Source: Candidatus Coprenecus merdigallinarum
Lineage (GTDB): Bacteria; Bacteroidota; Bacteroidia; Bacteroidales; UBA932
Length of the DNA: 64,000 bases
Assembly: GCA_018712545.1 (NCBI GenBank)
Contig: DVGV01000043.1
Coordinates: 1-64,000 of the forward strand
Direction of reading: 5' to 3'
The translations under genes were made by a program, and so were the position numbers. The notes beneath the pieces are model-generated. The model saw only the letters and a program-made list of their open reading frames with translations, ran no database searches and was not told the origin of the DNA. Positions 54,802-63,284 of the stretch are shown here, in pieces; positions within the stretch are counted from its first letter, which is position 1; the number at the start of each line of letters is the position of its first letter.

Positions 54802-55551
54802 TCAGCAGAGTGCCGCCACCGCCCTGCGCACAGTCTCCTCGTCGCTGTGAACTATCGTCTCCTCCCGCGCAATGCCGGAGAGCACGCGCATACCGGACTT
54901 GTGCCGCTTGGTGGCCGACAGATGCACCTCGCTGACTCCAGTCTGAAGCACGAGGTCGCGTATATTGGTCGGGTTGACACCGGATCCAGGCATGATTATC
55001 AACGGTTTGCGGGAACTGCCGGTATGGTTGGCCATCATAGCCTGCATGCGGGCTATCGTCTCGCGGCCCTCCCAGGCAGTCGGACACCCGCCTGAAGTCA
55101 GCACGCGGTCGTATCCTAATGAAGCGACCTCCTCGAGAGCATCGTAAATATCGTCAGTACAGTCGATTGCCCTATGGAATGTCGCCGAAAGTCCGTGTCT
55201 GCGGGCCTCCTTCAGCCACTCGGCGGCCGCTGTCCGGTCCACTTTCGCATCCGCCGTCAGCGCACCCACCACGACACCCTGTACACCGGCCTGCGCACAT
55301 AGTGCGATATCGCGTGTAACTGTCTCCACTTCGCAGGATGAATACAGGAAGTCTCCCGATCGTGGACGGATCAGCACGTTGACGGCAATGGTCAGCGCAG
55401 CCCTCACTCCTTGAATCAGCCCGTAGGAAGGGGTCACTCCCCCGGCATCCAGTTCGGAACACAGTTCGATTCTCGCGGCACCGCCTCTTTGCGCGGCCAG
55501 GGCGCTCTCGTACGACGGGGCGCAGATTTCTATGGTATGGTGGTTGTACAT
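54802..55551 (-). CDS. cutC: CutC-family protein
   Basis: 249 residues from ATG 55551. The longer frame to 55647 runs into array III. A TIM-barrel of the CutC family: IEICAPSYESALAAQRGGAARIELCSELDAGGVTPS is the typical start, with VLIRPRSGDFLYS and ILTSGG-like LTSGGCPTAWEG further on. It was named from copper tolerance in E. coli, but the biochemical role is not settled. It has a TAAATTTG -7 box at 55582-55589. Confidence 0.92.
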   Translation of the reverse strand: MYNHHTIEICAPSYESALAAQRGGAARIELCSELDAGGVTPSYGLIQGVRAALTIAVNVLIRPRSGDFLYSSCEVETVTRDIALCAQAGVQGVVVGALTADAKVDRTAAAEWLKEARRHGLSATFHRAIDCTDDIYDALEEVASLGYDRVLTSGGCPTAWEGRETIARMQAMMANHTGSSRKPLIIMPGSGVNPTNIRDLVLQTGVSEVHLSATKRHKSGMRVLSGIAREETIVHSDEETVRRAVAALC

Positions 55552-55581
55552 ACTCTTTAGTGGTTTAGTGATTTGTCGCAG

Positions 55582-55589
55582 CAAATTTA
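55582..55589 (-). promoter_or_regulatory. Probable -7 box of cutC
   Basis: TAAATTTG on the minus strand, 30 nt before the ATG. Its -33 region would fall in the first palindrome of array III (from 55606), so the array abuts or overlaps this promoter. Confidence 0.45.
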
Positions 55590-55605
55590 CTTGATTTTTT
55601 CTGCA

Positions 55606-55895
55606 CACCTTCGGAAAGTGAGTAGAAAATGTGGGAAACATGCACACCTTCGGAAGGTGGGAATGGCACGGTGGACGGGAAAACGCGGCTACAGGCAGTT
55701 CTCGGGGCGGTAGTGATTTCGCTCACCTTCGGAAGGTGAGTAGAAAATGTGGGAAACTTGCACACCTTCGGAAGGTGAGAAAGGCACAGTGAATGGGAAA
55801 ACACGGCTACAGGCGGTTCTCGGGACGGTGCGGCTTCCGCTCACCTTCGGAAGGTGAGTAGGAAATGTGGGAAACTTGCACACCTTCGGAAGGTG
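55606..55895 (+). repeat. Tandem palindrome array III
   Basis: Six palindromes start at 55606, 55645, 55724, 55763, 55842 and 55881 (distances 39 and 79, 118-bp unit). The first is degenerate (GGAAAGTG) and the others are perfect. Spacers are homologous to those of arrays I and II but closer to one another. It lies just upstream of the cutC promoter. The following 190 nt to about 56085 hold no recognised gene. Confidence 0.9.
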
Positions 55896-56085
55896 GGGGG
55901 GGAAGCGAGAAAGCAGGGGGGATGATATGCAGACGTGGAGTCGTGGAGAAGACAGTAGGTCTGGGGAAATAGTGGCCAGAAAATATGGAAGATCGGGGAA
56001 GACTGCCTGGTAGGAAAAGAACAGGGCGAAGAAATAGCGGCGGAAAAATGGCGACGCAGAAATGACGGCACAGATACGGCGTTAC

Positions 56086-56130
56086 AGAAAAAACATCGCA
56101 GCCGTACCGGATGAGCGGCGGGCTGCGATG
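56086..56130 (-). terminator. Intrinsic terminator of trpS
   Basis: A perfect 10-bp stem (CATCGCAGCC at 56094-56103 with GGCTGCGATG at 56121-56130) is followed on the minus strand by six T. It lies 37 nt after the trpS stop. Confidence 0.85.
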
Positions 56131-56167
56131 CACGATGTAGGAGTGCTATGAAATATTGTGAGTGGAG

Positions 56168-57217
56168 TCAGAAGACTTTGAAGCCCATGGCCTTGCGGAC
56201 GAGGGCGAGGGTGGCCGAGGCGGAGGCGCGGGCCTTGTCACGGCCTTCCGAGACTACGCGGTGGAGGTAGGCATCATCGTTGTAGATGGCGTCTATGCGC
56301 TCTCGGATAGGCAGGGTCACCTTGCAGATGTCGGCCGCAAGCTGCTTCTTGAGATCTCCGTAGCGGATGGAGCAGTCGTTCCACTTCTCTCGGAAATACT
56401 CGACTGTCGAGGGCTCGGATACCAGGGCCAGAAGGGTGAAGAGGTTGTCAATGCATTCGGGCATGGGGCTGTTGGGCTCTACGGGACCGCTGTCGGTCAG
56501 GGCCTTCATGACCTTCTTGGTGATGGTCTTCTCGTCGTCGTAGAGGTAGACACCGTTACCCTGGCTCTTGCCCATCTTGCCGCTGCCGTCGAGGCCGGGC
56601 ACCTTGATGAGCTCGCCTCCGAAGTTGAAGCCGCGGGGCTCCTTGAAGACCTCCTCCCCGTACATGTTGTTGAAACGGCGGGCCAGTACCCTGGCGTATT
56701 CCAGATGCTGCTCCTGGTCCTTGCCCACGGGCACGTAGTCCGCGCGGTGGATCAGTATGTCGGCAGCCATCAGCACGGGGTAGGTCAGCAGACCGGCGCT
56801 GATGTTGATGCCCTCGTCGTTGTGGTCATCCTCGGCGACGTCCTCGAAGCGGACGTTGCGGGCCTTGGCCTTGGCCAGACGCACCTTGTCCTTGAAGGTG
56901 GTGGTTCGCTCCAGCTCGCCCTTGTAGGATATCATGTTCAGCAGCACGTACAGCTCGCTCACCTCCGGCACGTCGCTCTGCACGAATATCGTGACCTTCT
57001 CGGGATCGAGGCCCGAGGCCAGGTACTCGGCCAGGATGGTCTTCACGTTGGCGTGGAAGTCATCCGGATGGGGATGGGTGGTCAGCGAATGCAGGTCCGC
57101 TATGAAATAGAAGCAGTTGTAGTCGTCCTGTATCTTTACGAAGTTGCGCAGCGCTCCGAAGTAGTTGCCGAGGTGAAGGTGGCCGGTGGAGCGGATACCG
57201 CTTAATACTGTCTGCAT
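56168..57217 (-). CDS. trpS: Tryptophanyl-tRNA synthetase
   Basis: 349 residues, a class I synthetase of the TrpRS-B type size. The HIGH-type motif is HLHLGN at residues 13-18 and the KMSKS-type loop is GKMGKSQGN. DHNDEGINISAGLLTYPVLMAADIL is the usual core. It follows recA by 33 nt and is ended by the terminator at 56086. Confidence 0.95.
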   Translation of the reverse strand: MQTVLSGIRSTGHLHLGNYFGALRNFVKIQDDYNCFYFIADLHSLTTHPHPDDFHANVKTILAEYLASGLDPEKVTIFVQSDVPEVSELYVLLNMISYKGELERTTTFKDKVRLAKAKARNVRFEDVAEDDHNDEGINISAGLLTYPVLMAADILIHRADYVPVGKDQEQHLEYARVLARRFNNMYGEEVFKEPRGFNFGGELIKVPGLDGSGKMGKSQGNGVYLYDDEKTITKKVMKALTDSGPVEPNSPMPECIDNLFTLLALVSEPSTVEYFREKWNDCSIRYGDLKKQLAADICKVTLPIRERIDAIYNDDAYLHRVVSEGRDKARASASATLALVRKAMGFKVF

Positions 57218-57250
57218 ATCGTAGTGTCAGTTTCTGTTTAAATGTCAAAC

Positions 57251-58282
57251 TCAGTCTTCCATGTTCTTCATAGTCTCACGGATCTTGCCCTCGATCTCCT
57301 CGCAGAGCTCAGGGTTGTCCATCAGCAGCTTCTTGACCGCCTCGCGTCCCTGAGCCAGCTTGGACTCACCGTAACTGAACCAGGAGCCGCTCTTCCTGAT
57401 GATGTCGAACTCCACTCCGAGGTCCACGATCTCGCCTATCCTGGAGATACCCTCGCCGAAGACGATGTCGAACTCGGCCTTGCGGAACGGAGGGGCCATC
57501 TTGTTCTTGACAATCTTGACGCGGGTACGGTTGCCTGTGGGATCCTCCCCGTCCTTGAGCTGGGTGACCTTGCGCACGTCGATGCGGACGGAGGCGTAGA
57601 ACTTCAGGGCGTTGCCGCCGGTAGTGGTCTCGGGGTTGCCGAACATCACGCCGATCTTCTCGCGCAGCTGGTTGATGAAGATGCAGCAGGTGTTGGTCTT
57701 GGAGATGTTGGCGGTGAGCTTTCTCAGGGCCTGACTCATCAGCCTGGCCTGCAGTCCCATCTTCTGGTCTCCCATCTCACCCTCGATCTCCGCCTTGGGT
57801 GTCAGGGCGGCCACGGAGTCCACCACGATGATGTCTATAGCCCCGCTGCGGATCAGGTCATCGGCTATCTCGAGGGCCTGCTCCCCGTTGTCGGGCTGGG
57901 ATATGAGGAGGGTGTCCACGTCCACTCCGAGATTCTTCGCGTAGGTGCGGTCAAAGGCGTGCTCCGCATCGATAATGGCCGCAAAGCCGCCGGCCTTCTG
58001 GGCCTCCGCTATGGCGTGTATGGCGAGGGTGGTCTTACCGCTGGACTCGGGGCCGAATATCTCGATCACCCTGCCGCGGGGATAGCCTCCTATCCCGAGA
58101 GCGTGGTCCAGTGCAATGGAGCCGGAGGGAATCACCGACACGTCCCCTTCAGGACGGTCTCCGAGCTTCATGATGGCACCCTTGCCGAAATCCTTTTCAA
58201 TCTTGTCCATCGTTGCCTGCAGGGCCTTGAGCTTCGCTGCATTAGCCGCGGCAACATCAATCTGTTCGAGTTCTTTTGCCAT
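57251..58282 (-). CDS. recA: Recombinase RecA
   Basis: 343 residues. Walker [10 protein letters not shown] is at 77-85, Walker [11 protein letters not shown] is in the middle, and the [21 protein letters not shown]2 region follows. It forms filaments on single-stranded DNA for repair. The promoter is at 58305-58336, and an unusual palindromic cluster (58344-58375) lies just upstream of it. Confidence 0.97.
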   Translation of the reverse strand: MAKELEQIDVAAANAAKLKALQATMDKIEKDFGKGAIMKLGDRPEGDVSVIPSGSIALDHALGIGGYPRGRVIEIFGPESSGKTTLAIHAIAEAQKAGGFAAIIDAEHAFDRTYAKNLGVDVDTLLISQPDNGEQALEIADDLIRSGAIDIIVVDSVAALTPKAEIEGEMGDQKMGLQARLMSQALRKLTANISKTNTCCIFINQLREKIGVMFGNPETTTGGNALKFYASVRIDVRKVTQLKDGEDPTGNRTRVKIVKNKMAPPFRKAEFDIVFGEGISRIGEIVDLGVEFDIIRKSGSWFSYGESKLAQGREAVKKLLMDNPELCEEIEGKIRETMKNMED

Positions 58283-58304
58283 ACTTTTTCAATTAATCAG
58301 GATG

Positions 58305-58336
58305 CAAATATAAGCGAAATTTCAAACCATAGCAAT
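58305..58336 (-). promoter_or_regulatory. Promoter of recA
   Basis: On the minus strand, ATTG (58333-58336, 3/4 match), a 20-nt spacer and TATATTTG (58305-58312). The start codon is 22 nt downstream. Confidence 0.6.
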
Positions 58337-58343
58337 GTAAAAA

Positions 58344-58375
58344 CGGCTATAAACGTTTATAGTCGTTTATAACCG
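58344..58375. promoter_or_regulatory. Palindromic cluster upstream of recA
   Basis: A perfect 16-bp palindrome CTATAAACGTTTATAG (58347-58362) is followed by a third half site CGTTTATAACCG (58364-58375), so TATAAACG occurs three times (one forward, two reverse). It lies 7 nt upstream of the recA -33 box. It looks like an operator for a dimeric regulator. No known box is matched. Confidence 0.5.
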
Positions 58376-58405
58376 TTTCGACCCGCTTACGGAGCACCTG
58401 TCAAT

Positions 58406-59641
58406 TCAAAGATTCGCCTCGAGCCATGCGGCAATGCCCGCCGTATCGTCAAACTTGTCTATGATCTTTCCTTCACTGTCTATCAGGAAAATACCTCCGC
58501 CTGCGGTGGAAAGGCCGTAGAGATTCCAGATGCCCTCGGCGCCGTCCAGGTCATAGAGCTGAATCCACGGATAGCCGTCCTTCTCCACCGCAGCCCGCAT
58601 ATCGTCTAAGGAGTCATATTCCCGGGCCACTCCGACCACGGCCATTCCGCGGTCCCGGTATTTCTCATAGAGGGGAATAAGTTCCCTCGAATGTTTCCGG
58701 CACGAGCCGCACCAGGAAGCCCAGCAGTCCAGAACGGTCACGGCATTGCCCTCGAGCAGCTCCGACAGGCGGTAACGCTGTCCGTCCAGCGAAGGGGCGC
58801 CGAAATCCGGGGCGGGCTTTCCCGGAGCGATTCTCTCCAGCTCCGACAGAAGAGCATCCGTCGCCAGAGTCAGTTCGTTATCCGAGTACAGCCTGCGGTA
58901 CTCCTCAAAAAGGCCAAGGTAAAATGAACTCAGTGTATCCTGGTGTCCCATTTTCATTTCCTGCACATCCAACCTGATACTGCTGCATATCTCCGACAGC
59001 CCGGCGAGGGTCCTGTGAGACACCAGTCTGTCCCTCTCCCACTCTTCATAACCAGAATGCTCACGGATACTGTCCCGCACAGCCCCGACTCTGTCATACA
59101 TGGCCTGTACAGTCCGGTAATCCTCCGAGCCCTCCTCCGGCCAGTCATCCTCGCCGTAACGGGCCAGAATCCACTTGTCTATCTCATAATACAAGCTGTC
59201 TGCTAGGTCATAACCTTCAGTCGATTTATTCCTGTACAGATACAGTTCCTCATTGTCCCTGCTGCCGGTGACATCGACTTTCAGTTCCCCGAACTTACTG
59301 CCGAAAGTGAAATGAAGCGGCGCTCTGTCAGAAAAGAAATTGAAAAACTGGAACTGACCGTCCATCATATCCTCCTCGAACATCAGTTCATACTGCCTGA
59401 CCACAGAGTCCCGGAATGACACGTTGAAGGTGCCTCCGTCAAGCCGTGCTGACGCCACCGGATCATCAAAACGGAAATCCGCCCCTTTATGAAACACCAG
59501 AACCCGGGAGCTGTCCGGAAAGAGATCCACACCCTCACCAGAGAGCCGGACATCATACACTTTAGGAGTGCTGCAGGAACATAACGCAGCCACTGCCGCT
59601 GCTGCCGCCAACAAGCGGATGAAACTTATACCCATGCTCAT
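58406..59641 (-). CDS. Thioredoxin-like lipoprotein (TlpA type)
   Basis: 411 residues. A lipoprotein-type signal ends near Cys23 (LCSC). The N-terminal region is probably a DUF4369-like beta domain, followed by helices, then an AhpC/TSA-thioredoxin domain from about 275 with WCGSC in CWASWCGSCRKHSREL. It is a periplasmic thiol-disulfide protein, a distant paralogue of the one at 3325. It is the last gene of the sigma-factor operon, 7 nt after a DUF4252 gene, so the sigma factor may respond to envelope redox stress (inference). Confidence 0.83.
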   Translation of the reverse strand: MSMGISFIRLLAAAAAVAALCSCSTPKVYDVRLSGEGVDLFPDSSRVLVFHKGADFRFDDPVASARLDGGTFNVSFRDSVVRQYELMFEEDMMDGQFQFFNFFSDRAPLHFTFGSKFGELKVDVTGSRDNEELYLYRNKSTEGYDLADSLYYEIDKWILARYGEDDWPEEGSEDYRTVQAMYDRVGAVRDSIREHSGYEEWERDRLVSHRTLAGLSEICSSIRLDVQEMKMGHQDTLSSFYLGLFEEYRRLYSDNELTLATDALLSELERIAPGKPAPDFGAPSLDGQRYRLSELLEGNAVTVLDCWASWCGSCRKHSRELIPLYEKYRDRGMAVVGVAREYDSLDDMRAAVEKDGYPWIQLYDLDGAEGIWNLYGLSTAGGGIFLIDSEGKIIDKFDDTAGIAAWLEANL

Positions 59642-59648
59642 AAATCAT

Positions 59649-60215
59649 TTACTTTTCTTTTGCAATATCCAATGTTACTTTTATAAGATCCGCCAATTTA
59701 AGGTCTTCAGCCTCAAACTGTATGATTGAAATCTCAAATACCTGTCCGTTACCTGGAAATACTAATTTATTGACCATCAGGAACTCTCCTACTCGTACCC
59801 CATCGGGAGACCAATAATACATAGCTGCATCTTCGCTGTCCTGTCTTACCCTGAGCAGTTCCTCATATTGCCTCCCGTCTCCATTGATATATTTCTCTAT
59901 ATCAGCATTTAATTCACGTGCCCGATCATTCCAGGAAGAAGAGACAATGTACAGACCTTTCAGTTTACCTATGGTCATAAGCGCCGTAACGTCAGTTCCG
60001 TTGATATCCACACCGTCGAAGTCCACAAAACCGTCAAGCTCGGAGGCGAGACTCAGCAGTGACTCCGAAACGTAGACGGCAGAAACTTGTGAAGCCTGCT
60101 TGTATTTATCATAGAATTTGGCGAAATTGCTTTTGCCATCACTTTCCGGGCCGGAGGCTGCACCCTGGAATACAGCCATTGCCAAAAATCCGATAATCAA
60201 CACTATCTTTTTCAT
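59649..60215 (-). CDS. DUF4252-family exported protein (first copy)
   Basis: 188 residues with a signal peptide (MKKIVLIIGFLAMAVFQGAAS). The segments VSAVYVSESLL, IGKLKGLYIVSSS and YEELLRVRQDSEDAAMYYW match the general DUF4252 layout seen beside ECF sigma factors in Bacteroidetes. The function is unknown. It overlaps the anti-sigma-like gene by 4 nt. The gene is more A+T rich than the rest of the operon. Confidence 0.75.
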   Translation of the reverse strand: MKKIVLIIGFLAMAVFQGAASGPESDGKSNFAKFYDKYKQASQVSAVYVSESLLSLASELDGFVDFDGVDINGTDVTALMTIGKLKGLYIVSSSWNDRARELNADIEKYINGDGRQYEELLRVRQDSEDAAMYYWSPDGVRVGEFLMVNKLVFPGNGQVFEISIIQFEAEDLKLADLIKVTLDIAKEK

Positions 60216-60673
60216 TTTCCTGAAGTTGTTTTATTTTCAATTGTTTTTGCATTGTTGCCCGGGCTAACGCTCCGGATGACAGACTTGAGATTGCCTTCTG
60301 TCGACTTTTTGACATCATCTATACTGTCGTCAGCATAGGATAAGCCCCTGTCGATATTCTGGCCAATCAGCCCGAAAGCCTCAATCACCGCCGCGTATGC
60401 CTCCTCCGGAGTATCGAAGGTATCCTCCGGCTGAGACGGATGCACAGGCACAATCAGGGCCACGGCGGCAATGGCAGCAGCGGCGGCAACCGATGAAATG
60501 GAAGCCACGAGCCTCATCCTCCCGCGGCGGCGACCGAGCTCCCGGTCCACCGTCCGCCCGATCATCCGGGAGAGGTCCTCTGGAACGGGGATGTCCTCAT
60601 CGGCTGTCCGCATCTGCGAGAGCCCTTTGCGGAGGATTTCCTCCGGTTCGGATGTTTTTAAATTCCTGCCCAT
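60212..60673 (-). CDS. Putative anti-sigma factor (single-pass membrane protein)
   Basis: 153 residues. A cytoplasmic N-terminal part (about 1-53, acidic then Arg-rich) is followed by one membrane helix at about 55-78 (LVASISSVAAAAAIAAVALIV) and a periplasmic tail. It lies 11 nt after the sigma factor gene, which is why an anti-sigma role is proposed. No zinc HxxxCxxC motif is present and no family was recognised with certainty. Confidence 0.6.
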   Translation of the reverse strand: MGRNLKTSEPEEILRKGLSQMRTADEDIPVPEDLSRMIGRTVDRELGRRRGRMRLVASISSVAAAAAIAAVALIVPVHPSQPEDTFDTPEEAYAAVIEAFGLIGQNIDRGLSYADDSIDDVKKSTEGNLKSVIRSVSPGNNAKTIENKTTSGK

Positions 60674-60684
60674 TTTTTAAAATT

Positions 60685-61197
60685 TTACCTGTTTATAAAT
60701 TTCGCTATTTTTTCTTTCAACATCTTTCTGCCGCGGGAGAGGGTGACCCGGATATTGCCCTGGCTCATGCCCGTAAGGGCCTCTATCTCGTCCATTTCCA
60801 TCTGTTCGAGGTCCCTCAGGGCCACCACCTCCCGCAGTTTCCGGGGCAATGCGGCCAGGGCCTTCCGCACCATTGCCGCCTCCTCCCGGCCCTCGACCGG
60901 GGCATCCGCCGCCTCGACCGCCGGACCTCCCCTCACCTCCGTCACGTCCGCCGCCATCCGGAGGACATTGCGCCCGCCCCGCCGCAGGATGTCCGCACAG
61001 ACATTCTGCATCATCCGCACGCAGTAGCCCTGGGGATTGGCACTCCGAAGGGCCCGGTCGCCCTCGCGGCAGAGCTTCACATAGAGCTCCTGCACTGCGT
61101 CCCGGGCGTCCTCCTCCGCTCCGAGCATGCGGTAGGCGATGCGGTAGAGCATGGGACCGAGGGGGAGAAAGGCGGATTTGAATTCTTCGGCGTTCAC
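60685..61197 (-). CDS. ECF RNA polymerase sigma factor
   Basis: 170 residues with regions 2 (YRIAYRMLGAEEDARDAVQELYVKL) and 4 (ALAALPRKLREVVALRDLEQMEMDEIEALTGMSQGNIRVTLSRGRKML) joined by a short linker, the normal ECF layout. It directs transcription under envelope or other stress. An ECF-type promoter (61786-61812) lies before the first gene of its operon, consistent with autoregulation. Confidence 0.92.
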   Translation of the reverse strand: MNAEEFKSAFLPLGPMLYRIAYRMLGAEEDARDAVQELYVKLCREGDRALRSANPQGYCVRMMQNVCADILRRGGRNVLRMAADVTEVRGGPAVEAADAPVEGREEAAMVRKALAALPRKLREVVALRDLEQMEMDEIEALTGMSQGNIRVTLSRGRKMLKEKIAKFINR

Positions 61198-61235
61198 GGG
61201 CTGGGTTTTAGGCTGAATACACTCTGCGAAGGGTC

Positions 61236-61751
61236 CTATTCAAGAGAAGATGCAATGTACTTGGCAGCCTCCTCCTCTGTTATTTTTCCCTCGATCTGGA
61301 TAATAGCCGGGTCCTCTCCAGCAGAGATCACCACCATCTCAGTGATGAGATCCCCTTCCTTGCGCACCAGCACCCTGGCGTCATCCCCGTCATCATGCAC
61401 CTCTGTCAGAAGCACATAGCCACCCAGTTCACATTTTTCCACATCCTCGGCGAACTGCGCCAGCACTTTCTCGCTGCAACCGCTCAGGTCGGCCACCCGC
61501 ACCGCGTTGATATGCGAAAGGGTCTTCAACGCTATATCGGTCTCGTCGCCAGAAAGTTCGGTCTCTTCCTGCCCGAAGGCCACCACGAGCTTGGCGAGAT
61601 TGATCCAGAACTGGCCCACCGAGACGGACTCGGCACCGGGCTTGCCGGCATAACGCTCGTACAGACTTTTGACATTCTGGGCCCCTGCGGGCAGTACAGC
61701 CGCCGACAGAAGCAGCAGACTGAGGAAGATGGGTGTAAAAACTCGTTTCAT
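61236..61751 (-). CDS. DUF4252-family exported protein (second copy)
   Basis: 171 residues with a signal peptide ending AGAQ at about 25. The region VRVADLSGCSEKVLAQFAEDVEK, and the later LLTEVHDDGDDARVLVRKEGD, match the DUF4252 layout. It is the first gene behind the ECF promoter, 38 nt before the sigma gene. The role is unknown. Such proteins accompany ECF sigma factors in this phylum. Confidence 0.78.
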   Translation of the reverse strand: MKRVFTPIFLSLLLLSAAVLPAGAQNVKSLYERYAGKPGAESVSVGQFWINLAKLVVAFGQEETELSGDETDIALKTLSHINAVRVADLSGCSEKVLAQFAEDVEKCELGGYVLLTEVHDDGDDARVLVRKEGDLITEMVVISAGEDPAIIQIEGKITEEEAAKYIASSLE

Positions 61752-61785
61752 AACTTTTCTCTGTTTTTAAATGTTCTGACTTTAT

Positions 61786-61812
61786 GACGCCGGAATGCGG
61801 GAAAATGTTACA
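61786..61812 (-). promoter_or_regulatory. ECF-type promoter of the sigma-factor operon
   Basis: On the minus strand, TGTAAC (61807-61812), a 17-nt spacer and CGTC (61786-61789). The AAC and CGTC elements are typical of ECF promoters and differ from the housekeeping TTTG/TAnnTTTG type. The first gene starts 34 nt downstream. Confidence 0.6.
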
Positions 61813-61819
61813 AGAAATT

Positions 61820-63190
61820 TCAAGGCCGGCGGCAATTCTTCTTCAGAATCCTCGGGAACATAATCAGGAACAGGACGGTACAGCATATTGCGGCTGTGGC
61901 GTCGGATATGGCCTCGGCGGCGAAAACGCCCCTTACGCCCATCAGGCGGGGAAGTGTCAGGGCCAGCGGGACGAGCAGGATAATCTTGCGCAGCAGGGCA
62001 ATGAATATCGACAGGCGGGCCTGGCCGAGGGCGACGAACATGTTCTGGAAGGCCCGCTGCAGGCCGAAGATGGTCATTCCGGCCAGGAAGAGGGGCATGG
62101 CCTCAGAGACCGTGGCTATCAGCCCGGGGTCGTCGCTGAATATCGAGGCTACCGTCGAGGGGCAGAGAATCATCAGCAGGACGACCAGGAGGTTGAAGGA
62201 GAACATGGTGATGACCACCACCCGGAGGCAGGAGCGGACTCTGGAGGCATCGCCCCGGCCGTAATTGTAGCTGGCTATGGGAATGAAGCCCTGGGCAAAG
62301 CCGGAGAGGGGCACGCTGACGAGCATCATGGCGCTCTGCATGATGGCCAGGGCGCTGACGTAGATGTCCCCGTAGTGCTTGAGGGTGCCGTTGAGCACGA
62401 AACCGACAATGCTCTCGGTGCTGGCCATCACGAAGGGCGAGACGCCCAGGGCTAAGGTAGCTCCGATGACCTTCCAGTCCACCCGCATGGCTTTCAGCTC
62501 GATATGCAGGGAGGCCCGGCGCCTGGAGCACAGGAATGACAGGACCCACGCCGCGCTGCACGCCTGGGAGATGACCGTGGCTATGGCGGCTCCCTTCACG
62601 CCCATATCGAGCAGGAAGATGAATACCGGGTCCAGGACAATGTTCATCACCGCCCCGAGGATGACCGAGGTCATGGCTATTCCGGGCCGGCCCTGGGTAT
62701 ATATGAAGGTGTTCAGTCCGAGGGAGAGCTGCACGAAGACCGTACCGAACAGATATACAGAGAGATAGTCGCAGGCATAGCCTATCGTCGCGTCCGAGGC
62801 GCCTACGGCGTAGAGTATCGGCTCCATGAAGATGTAGACCGGCAGGATACAGAGGGCCGCGAATACCAGGAGCAGGACCACGCCGTTGCCGAGATACCGG
62901 CCGGCCAGGGCCCTGTCCCCGCGTCCTAAGGCAATGGAAGCCAGCGGAGCGGCACCGCCGTTGACTATAGAGGCGAAGGCCGAGATCAGGATGATGACCG
63001 AGCCGGTGACCCCGATACCTGCCAGGGCCTCGGTCCCGATGCCGTAGATGTGCCCGATGTAGATGCGGTCCACGAGATTGTAGAGCAGGTTGACCAGCTG
63101 GGCCACCACTGCCGGGACGGCCATCCGGAAGACCAGAGGGGTCATGGGTGCGGTGCCCAGGCGCTCTTCATATTGCAAATTATTTGTCAC
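61820..63190 (-). CDS. MATE-family efflux transporter
   Basis: 456 residues from GTG 63190 (MTNNLQYEERLGTAPM), the common family start. An in-frame ATG at 63253 would add 21 residues. There are 12 membrane helices in two homologous halves, with typical segments RMAVPAVVAQLVNLLYNLVDRIYIG and SYNYGRGDASRV. It exports cationic compounds using an ion gradient. The substrate is unknown. It lies behind the Crp/Fnr gene on the same strand (95 nt), so it may be under its control. Confidence 0.9.
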   Translation of the reverse strand: MTNNLQYEERLGTAPMTPLVFRMAVPAVVAQLVNLLYNLVDRIYIGHIYGIGTEALAGIGVTGSVIILISAFASIVNGGAAPLASIALGRGDRALAGRYLGNGVVLLLVFAALCILPVYIFMEPILYAVGASDATIGYACDYLSVYLFGTVFVQLSLGLNTFIYTQGRPGIAMTSVILGAVMNIVLDPVFIFLLDMGVKGAAIATVISQACSAAWVLSFLCSRRRASLHIELKAMRVDWKVIGATLALGVSPFVMASTESIVGFVLNGTLKHYGDIYVSALAIMQSAMMLVSVPLSGFAQGFIPIASYNYGRGDASRVRSCLRVVVITMFSFNLLVVLLMILCPSTVASIFSDDPGLIATVSEAMPLFLAGMTIFGLQRAFQNMFVALGQARLSIFIALLRKIILLVPLALTLPRLMGVRGVFAAEAISDATAAICCTVLFLIMFPRILKKNCRRP

Positions 63191-63284
63191 GTTCCGGTTA
63201 TAACTTCTTAAATTCGGCCTTCTCTTGCCCTGATACGACAACAGGCCCGGCATAATTAATCCATAACTGATTCATGGAACGGAG

